A program made the position numbers and the translations under genes. Below the pieces are notes generated by a model. That model was not told where the DNA came from. It was given only the letters and a program-made list of their open reading frames with translations, and did not search any database. From an uncultured Planctomycetota bacterium (GTDB taxonomy: Bacteria > Planctomycetota > Phycisphaerae > UBA1845 > UTPLA1), in the NCBI GenBank assembly GCA_900696465.1, contig CAADGE010000035.1:248001-312000 (forward strand): a DNA stretch of 64,000 nt, written 5' to 3'. This document shows, one piece after another, positions 54,114-63,236 of the stretch (positions are counted from its first letter, which is position 1; the number at the start of each line of letters is the position of its first letter).

Positions 54114-55067
54114 TTAATCGCCGGAATCCTGGAAGTCGTTGAAGCTCGGCTGCCAGATGGTGCCGCCCATGCCGTAGATATTGCGGGTGTCGAAGAAGCC
54201 GTGGGCGACATGTCCGTCGGCGAAGCCGAGGGTCCAGGAGGAGAACTTGCGGTGCCAGCCGTTGACCTGCGGCAGCGAGGGGGGCGCATCTTCATCGTCC
54301 ACGAGACCGTAGGGCTTGGCGTTGTACGTTGCGCCATAAAAACCCTGCTCTGCCCACAGGACAAACTGCGAGGCATTGCCACCAACGAGATGCCGGGCGA
54401 TGCGGGAGGACAACTCCGAGAACTTGGCCGGGTCGTGGATCGAGGGCGTGAAGTCGAATCCGACGTATCCCTGGAGCCAGCGGGTGTTCAGACTGAAGCT
54501 GCTGCCGTTGGCCTCCCATGAACTGTGGACTTCCTCGTCCATTGGCGGCTCGCCGGGATCGCCGATGTAAGTCGTCGTACTGCTGCGATCACTCGGGCAG
54601 ATGAAGCTGCTGATGATGTCGCGGCCGCGATCGTTGAAGTTGAATGGGTCCGCCTGGGCCGTACGATCGATGAACTTGTTCAGCGGCCGCACCTGAGCCG
54701 GGTAGAGACTGCTGTCCATGTACAGGTCTTTCTCGTGCGGCTTTATGGCCCGAAATCCGCCGAAGACCCACGGAGTAACCACGGAAGGCGAATAGCCCTT
54801 GTGCGGCGGAATCTGATACCACGGATAGAGCTGCTGGCCCTGCTGATCATCTACGTACATGGCGCTGCCCAGGAGGACGGTACGCAGATTCGCCATGCAC
54901 TTGATTCTTCGGGCCTGTTCACGGGTGGCGCGAAGGTAGGGCACGAGGATGGCGATCAGCAGTGAGATCACTGCCATTACCACCAGCAATTCGATCACGG
55001 TGAATGCCGGTCGACGCCTGTGATGTCGTGACGGCTCGCGTGTCGAGTTGTGTACGAAGCTCGCCAT
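54114..55067 (-). CDS. prepilin-like protein (type II secretion/pilin leader)
   Basis: 317 residues from ATG 55067 (AGGGG eight bases upstream). A basic leader ends at Ala21 and is followed by FTVIELLVVMAVISLLIAIL, the N-methylation and helix segment, with Glu26 at position +5. The residue before the cleavage site is Ala, not the usual Gly. The long C-terminal domain contains ICPSDRSST and, near the end, GFADGHVAHGFFD, the H-X9-DG-like motif of planctomycete DUF1559-type pseudopilins. It is presumably processed by a prepilin peptidase; function unknown. It lies upstream of psd. Confidence 0.85.
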   Translation of the reverse strand: MASFVHNSTREPSRHHRRRPAFTVIELLVVMAVISLLIAILVPYLRATREQARRIKCMANLRTVLLGSAMYVDDQQGQQLYPWYQIPPHKGYSPSVVTPWVFGGFRAIKPHEKDLYMDSSLYPAQVRPLNKFIDRTAQADPFNFNDRGRDIISSFICPSDRSSTTTYIGDPGEPPMDEEVHSSWEANGSSFSLNTRWLQGYVGFDFTPSIHDPAKFSELSSRIARHLVGGNASQFVLWAEQGFYGATYNAKPYGLVDDEDAPPSLPQVNGWHRKFSSWTLGFADGHVAHGFFDTRNIYGMGGTIWQPSFNDFQDSGD

Positions 55068-55172
55068 GGCTCCACCCCTGCGTCGAACCCGCCCGGCCAT
55101 CATGTTCGACGCAGCTTCAAATGCGTCCGGCAAACTCGGCATGACTGCCTGATGGCCGGCCGCAACAATCCG

Positions 55173-55613
55173 TTAAATCACCTTCACCGGATGGCGCGCT
55201 GCCTCCTTCTGCTTCCGATGATCCTTCAAACCCTCCGGTGATGACGGGGCCTTGCGTCCCGGGTCCGGCGATGTTCGGTCGCCGTGACACGTCGAGCACT
55301 TGCCATCCACCCCGGGAACCTCCGGGCCCAGATAAACCGTCTCGCAGCGCGAACAGCTTCGCGCCAAGTACAATTCAAAGGAGCGGCATCCCGGGCATCG
55401 CAGGCCCGCGAATCGGTCCGGTCCGCGCCGGCCAAGTTTCGCGACCTCGTCTGCACTCAGCATGAAGTCCCGATTGCAATGTCTGCACATCCAGAGAGTC
55501 CGGGTGTCTTCGCTCCGCGCGATCGGATCCGATGGGGCGTAGTCCGACTGGAGTGTCACCGTCGCCGCCAGCGTGATGGCAAACAGAGAGCCAGCTAGAA
55601 AAAGCTTGCCCAT
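55173..55613 (-). CDS. secreted or anchored double zinc-ribbon protein
   Basis: 146 residues from ATG 55613; a GTG 12 bases upstream is possible. A hydrophobic N-terminus (about 3-20) serves as signal peptide or anchor. Four Cys pairs follow: CRHC, CPGC, CSRC and CSTCH, which pair best as two zinc ribbons. CSTCHGD also fits a heme-c motif, but its regular spacing with the other pairs favours zinc. The tail is Lys/Pro-rich. A promoter match lies upstream. No family is recognised. Confidence 0.65.
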   Translation of the reverse strand: MGKLFLAGSLFAITLAATVTLQSDYAPSDPIARSEDTRTLWMCRHCNRDFMLSADEVAKLGRRGPDRFAGLRCPGCRSFELYLARSCSRCETVYLGPEVPGVDGKCSTCHGDRTSPDPGRKAPSSPEGLKDHRKQKEAARHPVKVI

Positions 55614-55663
55614 GGTCGTGAACACTCCATCCCGAAACGGGATATAAGAACCGACTGCCTCTT

Positions 55664-55693
55664 ATCTTATGGGAAATGCACCTGCCTTGTCCA
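55664..55693 (-). promoter_or_regulatory. sigma70-like promoter for the zinc-ribbon protein gene
   Basis: On the minus strand TGGACA (55693-55688; 5 of 6) and TAAGAT (55669-55664; 4 of 6) are 18 bases apart, about 50 bases before the ATG at 55613. Confidence 0.45.
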
Positions 55694-55843
55694 GTGTTTT
55701 AAGTATGAGAATTGGGGCGGATCATCTCCGGTCGCGTCCAGCGGCATAACCATTCGACAGGACAGGGCTTGGAGAAATCGTGCAGCGCGACTCGCGCGCA
55801 TTGGGCGCCGCCTGCGCGACTCGATATTCTGGACACACAGCCC

Positions 55844-57076
55844 ATGCGAACACGCCTGACCAACATTGCGCAGCTCGTCGCCGTGCCGCCCGGGCCGGTG
55901 TCCGGTCCGACGCTGAGTTGTCCACCCATCTTTAGGGATGCCGCACTCGTAATCGAGGACGCGAAGATTGCATGGTTCGGTTCGGCGACCGATGCGCCGC
56001 AGGGACCGTACGACAAGACGATCGACGTCACCGGTGGCACGGTCGTGCCCGGTCTGATTGATTGCCACACGCACACGGTGTTTGCCGGTTCGCGCGAGGA
56101 AGAGTTCGTGCGGAAGATCGGCGGCGCCGGCTACCTTGAGATTCTTGAGGCAGGCGGTGGGATTCGCAGCACGATGCGCGCCGTCCGTGCGGCAAGCGTT
56201 GAGCAGCTTGTCGCGGCGTCGCTGCCGCGTCTGCAGCGGATGCTTGCATCGGGCACGACCACGGTCGAGATCAAGAGCGGCTATGGCCTGTCGCCGGAGG
56301 AAGAGATCAAGATGCTGCGGGCCGTGCGCGCGGTGGGCGAGCGACTGCCGATCGAAGTTGTGCCCACGTATCTTGCCGCGCACGCACTGCCGCCGGAGTT
56401 TGACGGCCGGCCCGACGCGTACATCGCCGCCGTCACCGAGGACGCGCTGTTGCGGCGTATCGCCGACGAGAAGCTCGCTGAATTCGCCGATGTCTTCACC
56501 GAGCGCGGTGCATTCACCGTCGAGCAGTCCCGCCGGTTTCTGGAGGCCTGCGCGCGCCATGGTCTTGTGCCCAAGGTCCACGCCGAACAAATCACCCAGA
56601 GCGGCGCAACTCAGTTGGCGGTCGAACTCGGCGCCGCGTCTGCGGACCACCTCGAGTGCGTCGATGATTCCGACATCGCGGCGCTCAAGGCGTCGCGGAC
56701 GATCCCCGTCCTCCTGCCGGGCTGCACCTTCTTCCTGGGAACGCCTGCGGCGCCGGCGCGAAAACTGATCGATGCCGGCCTGCCCGTCGCGCTGGCGACG
56801 GACTGCAATCCCGGTTCGTCGATGATCGAGTCGCTTCCACTGGTCATGTCCATCGCCTGCACGATGCTGAAGATGACACCGGTCGAGTGCCTCGTGGCCT
56901 GCACCGCCAACGCGGCCGCTGCGCTGAAGCGGCAGCATCGTATCGGCGCGATCGCCGTCGGCCACCAGGCGGATCTGCTGATTCTCGACGTGACCAATGT
57001 GAACGCCTGGCCGTATCGCGTCGGCGTCCAGGCCGTGCGAACAGTCATCAAACAGGGCCGCGTCTTGCAGACTTAG
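55844..57076 (+). CDS. hutI: imidazolonepropionase
   Basis: 410 residues from ATG 55844; the frame upstream is not conserved-looking. It is an amidohydrolase-fold enzyme of histidine degradation that opens 4-imidazolone-5-propionate to N-formimino-glutamate. The metal motif DCHTHTVFAGSREEEF (73-88) is specific to HutI, followed by GGGIRSTMRAVRAAS, KSGYGLSPEEEIKMLRA (in part) and ALATDCNPGSSMIESLP near the C-terminus. The next pathway step is encoded by ftcD at 60279. Its last four bases overlap the convergent lipoprotein gene. Confidence 0.96.
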   Translation: MRTRLTNIAQLVAVPPGPVSGPTLSCPPIFRDAALVIEDAKIAWFGSATDAPQGPYDKTIDVTGGTVVPGLIDCHTHTVFAGSREEEFVRKIGGAGYLEILEAGGGIRSTMRAVRAASVEQLVAASLPRLQRMLASGTTTVEIKSGYGLSPEEEIKMLRAVRAVGERLPIEVVPTYLAAHALPPEFDGRPDAYIAAVTEDALLRRIADEKLAEFADVFTERGAFTVEQSRRFLEACARHGLVPKVHAEQITQSGATQLAVELGAASADHLECVDDSDIAALKASRTIPVLLPGCTFFLGTPAAPARKLIDAGLPVALATDCNPGSSMIESLPLVMSIACTMLKMTPVECLVACTANAAAALKRQHRIGAIAVGHQADLLILDVTNVNAWPYRVGVQAVRTVIKQGRVLQT

Positions 57077-57753
57077 GGGCTGATTGCGTTCTGTATCCTG
57101 ACCATTTCTGCCTTGAACGCAATCGCATCTGCGTTGCTCCCGATGGGCAGAGGACCGGTCACGACGCCGCCTGATGTGATGTCGACATACATGTCGGCAG
57201 TGGGGAACAGTGAAGGTGGCCCAGAAGCACCTGCCAACTTGTAATAACCACTCGTGCCTTCGAGATAGAACACGCGATGAGTTTCTACGCCGCCAAATTT
57301 TGTGATCTGGATCGCCACCTTGCTTCCGTCAGCGCCAGCGGAGACCCATTTTGTCTCGCCCGCCGTCCCGGTGCCGGTCAGGTAAAGCCAGCCGCAATCA
57401 AGATAGATCCTCGGCATTGTGTTCCTGATGTGCGCCTTGGCATATTCAGTTGACCCGAAATTCGGACCGACGACGGCCTCGTACGAGCAGTTGGGGAGCG
57501 CGACAATATCCAGCTTCAGGATGTGTTTGGTCTTGATCAGTACGTTAACGTCCAGGTCGCGCTTCACGGTGTCGTTGCCTATTTCGATGTTTGATGCCTT
57601 GATAAACTCGAAGTCCGTGCATCCGCTCGATCTTGCCAGCGAACCGGTGAGTTTGTAGGAAGTGGAAGTCAGGTGGGCTCCTCCATTCATGGAGGCGCAA
57701 CCGACCTGCATCACGACAGGGATTCCCGCGACGAGGGCCCACAAACTTTTCAT
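57073..57753 (-). CDS. hypothetical lipoprotein
   Basis: 226 residues from ATG 57753, with GGAG six bases upstream. The leader is hydrophobic and ends MQVGC (Cys19), a non-ideal lipobox. The mature part is beta-rich, with regular short strands (SYKLTGSLARSSGCTDFEFI, VLIKTKHILKLDIVALP), and has three further Cys. No domain is recognised. The codon choice is less GC-rich than that of its neighbours in places (for example around 57280-57600), which could mean recent transfer, though this is only an impression. It starts just downstream of the kinase gene. Confidence 0.75.
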   Translation of the reverse strand: MKSLWALVAGIPVVMQVGCASMNGGAHLTSTSYKLTGSLARSSGCTDFEFIKASNIEIGNDTVKRDLDVNVLIKTKHILKLDIVALPNCSYEAVVGPNFGSTEYAKAHIRNTMPRIYLDCGWLYLTGTGTAGETKWVSAGADGSKVAIQITKFGGVETHRVFYLEGTSGYYKLAGASGPPSLFPTADMYVDITSGGVVTGPLPIGSNADAIAFKAEMVRIQNAISP

Positions 57754-57755
57754 CT

Positions 57756-60065
57756 TCAACTCCTTGGTTGGTAAACGACTCGGCCATCTCGCAATGAGAC
57801 GCTGAGCTTAAGCAGAACCACGGCAGCCCATGCCATGGTCAACACCATCATCGGTACCATCGGGTTCCAGAGCAGCTGCCGGGTCAGAGCCAATCCAAAC
57901 CCGATCAGCAGCAGCATCACCACCGCAGCCGCGAGCAGCAGATCCCGTCGCTTTCCGGCAAGCAACCCGATCACGGCGCCCAGCGCGCCACAGAAGACCT
58001 TGTCCCAGTAACGCAGACCGATCCACGGCTGACTGCGCGGGACGGCCATCTGCTGGATGAGCTGGTGAATGCCGACGGTCAGTCCGTAGCAGCCCGGCAG
58101 CAATCCGGCCCCGGAATACATGTGCCGATCGACGCCGCTGCGCAAATCGCCGATCACAACGACCTTCCCGCCCAAGCGACGCCGACGCTCCTCGATCGGC
58201 GCGCGAAATAACTGCTCATAAGGAATGATCGCTTCTTCAAGCATCTTCACCGACGGCAGGTGGAACAGATGAATGCCGATGAGATCGCCCGGCACCGCGC
58301 CCGGCGCAGCAGCCGTCAGTGGGCCCGGCTCTGCCTTGCGGAGCACCCCCAGAGGTATTTCATCGGACTCCGCCAGCCATCGACGGGCAATGCCTGCCTG
58401 CTGACTTGTCTGATATCGTATGAGCACCTTCTGGTTGACCACATCCAGCAGGTAGGACGCTTCCGCCTCGGGCTGTCGAAAAGCGGCCGCCGCGGCCAAG
58501 GGCAGCGAAGGCAGCGGATCGCGCGGCCCGCGCTGGAGAATCAGTTGAATCTGCAACGGGCTTGTATCGTAGCCCGCAATAACGCAGCCCCAGCGCGCAT
58601 GTGGTGCCAGCGCCGCACTTAACTCTGGGATACCCTGTTCGTCGGCCCACCATTTGGAAATTCCGAGCACGACTGGAATACCCTGCTCGGCGAGACGGCG
58701 GATGCCCCGTAAAAGGTCTTCATCGAACTCGCCGGCCGCGCGAAACATGATGTCAAAGGCCACGACGCGCGGCCGCGCTTCGGCGAGCTGTTCCAGCATG
58801 CGGCCGTGGAGTCGGCGAAGGGACGGCAGATTCTTTGGATCAACGCCCTCCAGATTCAACTCCCGGGCCAATGACTCAACGGGCGTTTCATCCATCAGAC
58901 CAAGTATGCAGGTGTGTTTGAGGGACGCGCCGCCCTGTGTCGCGCTGACCAGAGAGGTACTCAGCCGGTTGAACCATGCATCCAGCGGCGTCCAATTCGT
59001 CAGGATCGGATCAAGCAGCAGATGGCCGATACTCGCGGATGCAGCGGTGATCATCGCAGCCGCCAGTATCGGGTGGCGCGCCAGCCACGATTCCGCTTGC
59101 TTACGCGCCAGGTAACCAAGACGGTCACGTCGCGCCGAAATCGGACGGCCTTCGAGATAGGCCCGAAGGTCGGACGATAGTTCGTCGGCGGACCGGTAGC
59201 GCCGCGAGGGCTCCTTGGCCAGGCATTTGAGCAGAATCGTCTCCAGGTCGGCGTCGAAATCGTCCTCGATCAAGCGCGGCGATTGCGGGGCGGCCGACTG
59301 GATGCGATCCAGCACTTCCCAGAGCGATCCCTCGACGTCGTAGGGGAATCGCCCCAGAAGCAGCCGATAGAATGTTACCCCGAGGGCGTAGATATCCGTG
59401 CGCGCGTCGACAAGCGAGCTGTTGCCGGATGCCTGCTCCGGCGCCATGTAGGGCAGCGTACCAAGTGCCGCCTGTGTAAGAGAGACTTCCGCACCGTCGC
59501 CGGTGGCCAGCGGTCGCGCAAGGCCAAAGTCGAGCACGAGGGCGCGGCCCTCGCCATCCACCAGGATGTTGCGCGGTTTGAGATCGCGATGCACGATACC
59601 GTGCTGATGCGCGTGGTGTACGGCATCGCATACCGAGATGAAAAGCCGCATCGTGTCAGTTTCCGATGGCTTTCGGGTAGCAAGATATCGATCCAGCGCC
59701 TGCCCGTGGACAAAATCCATGACGAAGTACTGTCGCCCTTCGTCCGTAACGCCCGCCTCGTACAGCGAGACGATGTTCGGGTGACGCAGTTGTGCGAGCA
59801 GTTCGATCTCGCGTTGAAAACGGCGGCGGGAATCGGGCGCGGCATCGGCACCGCCGAGCAGAACCTTCACCGCCACCTTTCGTCGGGTCGATAGCTGAAT
59901 GGCCTGATAGACGATGCCCTGGCCGCCGCGGCTCAGCTCAGCAAGTAGTTCGTAGCCGGGAATCGTTCCCGTGGCGGCTGCGGTTTGCCGCCTCGAATCA
60001 TCAAGCGGCAGCGTCCGTTGCGGATCGGTCGCACTATCTCCGCCCTCGTCCTGCAACGCTGACAT
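57756..60065 (-). CDS. Ser/Thr protein kinase with CHASE2 sensor domain
   Basis: 769 residues from ATG 60065. The N-terminal kinase domain (about 38-310) has a Gly loop (SRGGQGIVY), Lys67 in AVKVLL, HRDLKPRN (159-166, catalytic Asp161) and DFG (179-181), then APEQ. A helix at about 335-355 leads to an extracellular CHASE2-type domain (about 360-665), with VVAFDIMFRAAGEFDED, IPVVLGISKW and a final GKVVVIGD block. Three transmembrane helices close the protein (about 678-695, 698-718, 725-745). This is a one-protein sensor that could phosphorylate targets on an external signal. Its end lies three bases from the lipoprotein ATG. Confidence 0.9.
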   Translation of the reverse strand: MSALQDEGGDSATDPQRTLPLDDSRRQTAAATGTIPGYELLAELSRGGQGIVYQAIQLSTRRKVAVKVLLGGADAAPDSRRRFQREIELLAQLRHPNIVSLYEAGVTDEGRQYFVMDFVHGQALDRYLATRKPSETDTMRLFISVCDAVHHAHQHGIVHRDLKPRNILVDGEGRALVLDFGLARPLATGDGAEVSLTQAALGTLPYMAPEQASGNSSLVDARTDIYALGVTFYRLLLGRFPYDVEGSLWEVLDRIQSAAPQSPRLIEDDFDADLETILLKCLAKEPSRRYRSADELSSDLRAYLEGRPISARRDRLGYLARKQAESWLARHPILAAAMITAASASIGHLLLDPILTNWTPLDAWFNRLSTSLVSATQGGASLKHTCILGLMDETPVESLARELNLEGVDPKNLPSLRRLHGRMLEQLAEARPRVVAFDIMFRAAGEFDEDLLRGIRRLAEQGIPVVLGISKWWADEQGIPELSAALAPHARWGCVIAGYDTSPLQIQLILQRGPRDPLPSLPLAAAAAFRQPEAEASYLLDVVNQKVLIRYQTSQQAGIARRWLAESDEIPLGVLRKAEPGPLTAAAPGAVPGDLIGIHLFHLPSVKMLEEAIIPYEQLFRAPIEERRRRLGGKVVVIGDLRSGVDRHMYSGAGLLPGCYGLTVGIHQLIQQMAVPRSQPWIGLRYWDKVFCGALGAVIGLLAGKRRDLLLAAAVVMLLLIGFGLALTRQLLWNPMVPMMVLTMAWAAVVLLKLSVSLRDGRVVYQPRS

Positions 60066-60278
60066 GTTCCGGCCCCGAACAGGATGGGTAAACACACCAG
60101 ACCGTTGCGCGAGCCCTCGCGCGGGAATGCGTGTTTTCTCCGAGCGTCGATTCTACCTGAGAATCCTCCACAATGATACGGCACTTCGCGACGTGGCAGC
60201 CCGCGATTAGGAAAGGCACGGGGGCCCTCGTTGCGATTCGGCGGAGGTCTTCTTACGCTTATCTGCCGGGAGGATGCC

Positions 60279-61961
60279 ATGTTGCCGCTGATTGAGTGCG
60301 TTCCCAACTTCTCCGAAGGCCGAGACGCGGCCGTCATCAAGCAGATCACCGATCAGGTAGAGACCGTCGAGAGTGTCCGTCTGCTGGATGTAGACCCCGG
60401 CAAAGCGACGAACCGGACGGTGGTCACTTTTGTCGGCCCGCCGGATGAAGTATGCGAAGCGGCCTTCCGCGCGGCGAAGAAGGCCGCCGAAGTCATCGAC
60501 ATGCGCAGGCACAAGGGTGAACACCCTCGATTCGGGGCGATGGATGTCTGCCCGCTGGTTCCGGTGGCAGGGATCACCATGGAGGAGGTCGTTGAGTATG
60601 CGCGCAAACTGGGCAGGCGGCTCGGTGAAGAGCTGGGCATGACGGTGTATCTCTATGAATACGCAGCGACGAAGCCGGAGCGCAGGAACCTCGCGACCGT
60701 ACGAGCAGGTGAGTACGAAGGGCTGGCCGACAAGCTGACGAAGCCGGAGTGGAAGCCGGATTTCGGTCCGGCGAAGTTCAATGAGAAAAGCGGGGCGACG
60801 GCTGTGGGCGCGCGGGATTTTCTCGTGGCCTACAACGTCAATCTCAATACCACAAGCACGCGGCGGGCCAATGCCATTGCGTATGACATACGTGAGAAGG
60901 GTCGGATCAAGACGGTCGACGGCACGCCCGGCGGCAAGCCGGTCCTTGACGAAGCGGGCAACAAAGTCTGGGAGCCGGGCACGCTGAAGTGCTGCAAGGC
61001 GATTGGATGGTACATCGAGGAGTTCGGCGTTGCGCAGATTTCGATCAACCTGACAAACCTGAGCGTGACGCCGATCCACGTGGCGTTCGATGAGTGTTGC
61101 CGAAGGGCGGAATCGCGCGGGGTGCGCGTGACCGGGAGCGAGATCGTCGGCATGGTGCCGCTGTCGGCCATGCTCGAGGCGGGGCGATACTTTCTGCGGA
61201 AGCAGCAGCGCAGCACGGGCGTGAGCGATCGCGAGCTGATCAAGATCGCGGTCAAGAGCATGGGGCTCAACGATCTCTATGAGTTCAAGCCCGAAGAGAA
61301 GATCATTGAGTACGCCATCGCGGACAGGTCGACGAAGCGGCTGGTCGATCTGGGCGTCGAAGGATTCGTCGAATTGACGGCGAGCGAGGCCCCGGCGCCG
61401 GGCGGCGGGAGCGTCTCGGCGCTGGTGGGTGCCCTAGGGGCGGCACTGGCGACGATGGTGGCGAACTTGTCGAGCCACAAGCGCGGCTGGGATGATCGGT
61501 GGGAGGAGTTTTCCGATTGGGCAGACAAGGGCAAGCAGCACTGGGCGCGGCTTATGCATCTGGTGGACGAAGACACCGCGGCGTTCAACGCGCTGATGGC
61601 GGCATTCGGATTGCCGCAGGGATCGGACGCCGAGAAGGCGCAGCGCAAGCAGGCGATTCAGTCCGCCACGAAGCAGGCCATCGAGGCCCCGCTGGCCGTC
61701 ATGCGTGAAGCCCTTGCAAGCTTGGAGGTCATCCGGGCGATGGCCGAACAGGGCATGGAGGCCAGCGTGAGCGATGCAGGCGTAGCCGCGGCGTGCGCCC
61801 GCACTGCGGTCATCGGGGCGCATCTGAACGTGAGAATCAATGCGAAAGGGCTGGTGGATAAAGGTGCCGCGGAGGACTATCTGCGGCAGGCGCGGCAAAT
61901 CGAGGATCAGACGGTTCGTGAGGAACGAGAGATACTTGAGATTGTATCCGGAAAGCTCTGA
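60279..61961 (+). CDS. ftcD: bifunctional formiminotransferase-cyclodeaminase
   Basis: 560 residues from ATG 60279, which has GGAGG five bases upstream. The first part (about 1-325) is glutamate formiminotransferase: ECVPNFSEGRD near the start, DVDPGKATNRTVVTFVG, then EHPRFGAMDVCPLVPV with the conserved His. The last 190 residues are the cyclodeaminase helical domain, starting FVELTASEAPAPGGGSVSAL. The two activities move the formimino group from formiminoglutamate to tetrahydrofolate and form methenyl-THF. It completes the path begun by hutI three kilobases away; hutH and hutU are not in view. Confidence 0.95.
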   Translation: MLPLIECVPNFSEGRDAAVIKQITDQVETVESVRLLDVDPGKATNRTVVTFVGPPDEVCEAAFRAAKKAAEVIDMRRHKGEHPRFGAMDVCPLVPVAGITMEEVVEYARKLGRRLGEELGMTVYLYEYAATKPERRNLATVRAGEYEGLADKLTKPEWKPDFGPAKFNEKSGATAVGARDFLVAYNVNLNTTSTRRANAIAYDIREKGRIKTVDGTPGGKPVLDEAGNKVWEPGTLKCCKAIGWYIEEFGVAQISINLTNLSVTPIHVAFDECCRRAESRGVRVTGSEIVGMVPLSAMLEAGRYFLRKQQRSTGVSDRELIKIAVKSMGLNDLYEFKPEEKIIEYAIADRSTKRLVDLGVEGFVELTASEAPAPGGGSVSALVGALGAALATMVANLSSHKRGWDDRWEEFSDWADKGKQHWARLMHLVDEDTAAFNALMAAFGLPQGSDAEKAQRKQAIQSATKQAIEAPLAVMREALASLEVIRAMAEQGMEASVSDAGVAAACARTAVIGAHLNVRINAKGLVDKGAAEDYLRQARQIEDQTVREEREILEIVSGKL

Positions 61962-61969
61962 CGAAATGC

Positions 61970-62503
61970 TCAGCCGGCGACGGTATCGTCGGACTCTTCA
62001 TCATCTCCGTAGTCACCTTCCTCGCGCATCACTTCTTCGTCCGCATAGGTCCGGGTCGAGTGTTCCGTGCCCTCGGCGCTCTCCGCGCCTTCTTCGATGT
62101 AACCGATCACCCGGTTGATGGGCATGGTCACGCCGCCGTCCTCGGCGACCAGCATGGCCGCGCTGCCCAGAGCGTGAGGAATGACCTTCGACAACTCCGG
62201 GTCGGCTTCGACAAGGTCCTCATAGTTGACCCACTCATGGCCCAGTTTTCCGTTGCGTCGGATCACCTCACCGAGGTAAAAGCCGGCCGCCAGGGCAGTG
62301 TTCGTATAGACCTGCTCATCCATATCTGCGGACGCGGCATGCACCTGATCGAGATAACGATCCAGGGCGGCCAGACTCTCAAGGGAAAAATCGAGCGCCG
62401 AGCGGTCCAGCTCATCGGCCTGCGCGAGACCGCCCTCTACTTCGGCCTCACCGATGATGATCTCCATGAACGCGGGCACCAGCGCGACCAGATCGATTTG
62501 CAT
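61970..62503 (-). CDS. acidic helical hypothetical protein
   Basis: 177 residues from ATG 62503, which follows GGAGG by seven bases. The first 120 residues are helical (VALVPAFMEIIIGEAEVEGGLAQ, in part VALVPAFMEIIIGEAEVE; LAALDRYLDQVH), then a mixed region with GYIEEGAES, and the last 40 residues are strongly acidic (EEGDYGDDEESDD) and look disordered. No motif or family is recognised. It is convergent with ftcD (8-base gap). The ribosome site and codon use make it a real gene. Confidence 0.75.
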   Translation of the reverse strand: MQIDLVALVPAFMEIIIGEAEVEGGLAQADELDRSALDFSLESLAALDRYLDQVHAASADMDEQVYTNTALAAGFYLGEVIRRNGKLGHEWVNYEDLVEADPELSKVIPHALGSAAMLVAEDGGVTMPINRVIGYIEEGAESAEGTEHSTRTYADEEVMREEGDYGDDEESDDTVAG

Positions 62504-62625
62504 GGCGGATCCTCCGTCGCCGACGAGAGCGGTACGATTTCCTCTCGCGGACGATAGCCGACACAAAGCGGACTGTCCAAGCGAAAAACCAGACAGGTCG
62601 CTTGGCCGTTAAAATAATCACCGAA

Positions 62626-63156
62626 TCATCGCGAGGTGGAGAGAAACTCGACGATGGCCGCGCCGAACATCGGCAGATCCGGCGGGCGGCGGCTGGTGAT
62701 GTGGTGACGATCAATCACCACCGGCCGGTCTTCCCACGTCGCGCCGGCGTTGACCAGGTCGTCCTTGATGCCGGGTGTGCTGGTCATCGTCACGTCGCGC
62801 ACAACTCCGGCGGAGATATTGATCCATGGACCATGACAGATCGAGGCGATGAGTTTGCCCGATTCGTTGAAGCGGCGAACGAGGGCAAGAATCTTTTCAT
62901 TGCGCCGGAGCTTGTCCGGCATCCAGCCGCCGGGAATGACCACCCCCTCGAAATCATCGGCGCGCACCTCATCCACAGCCGCTTCGCTCACGCAGGGATA
63001 GCCGTTCTTGCCGACGTAGCGATGTCCGGCGGCTTCACCGGCGAGAAGGGTGGACGCGCCGGCTTCTTCGAGTCGCAGCTTGGGGTACCACAGTTCGAGG
63101 TCCTCGTAGTCATCGCCCACGAAGATCAGAATCCGCCTGCCGGAGAGTGTGGCCAT
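62626..63156 (-). CDS. DJ-1/PfpI-family protein
   Basis: 176 residues of the class I glutamine amidotransferase-like fold. The nucleophile Cys107 lies in ASICHGPW with His108 next to it, and Glu18 in DDYEDLE matches the conserved acidic partner. VVIPGGWMPDKLR is the usual block before it. PfpI-like members are reported as proteases or deglycases; DJ-1-like roles in stress are also proposed. The sequence alone does not decide. AGGAG lies seven bases before the ATG. It is divergent from the VOC gene. Confidence 0.9.
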   Translation of the reverse strand: MATLSGRRILIFVGDDYEDLELWYPKLRLEEAGASTLLAGEAAGHRYVGKNGYPCVSEAAVDEVRADDFEGVVIPGGWMPDKLRRNEKILALVRRFNESGKLIASICHGPWINISAGVVRDVTMTSTPGIKDDLVNAGATWEDRPVVIDRHHITSRRPPDLPMFGAAIVEFLSTSR

Positions 63157-63236
63157 GTCGGTGCTCCTGATAGCCGCGCCGTTTCATCCGGCGCTTTCGA
63201 GCGTGCGACGGATCGCATACACTTTCAAGCGTCGTC

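Noticed and set aside
55173-55613. CSTCH as a cytochrome c heme site
   Set aside because: The Cys pairs repeat four times with zinc-ribbon spacing, so zinc is more likely than heme.
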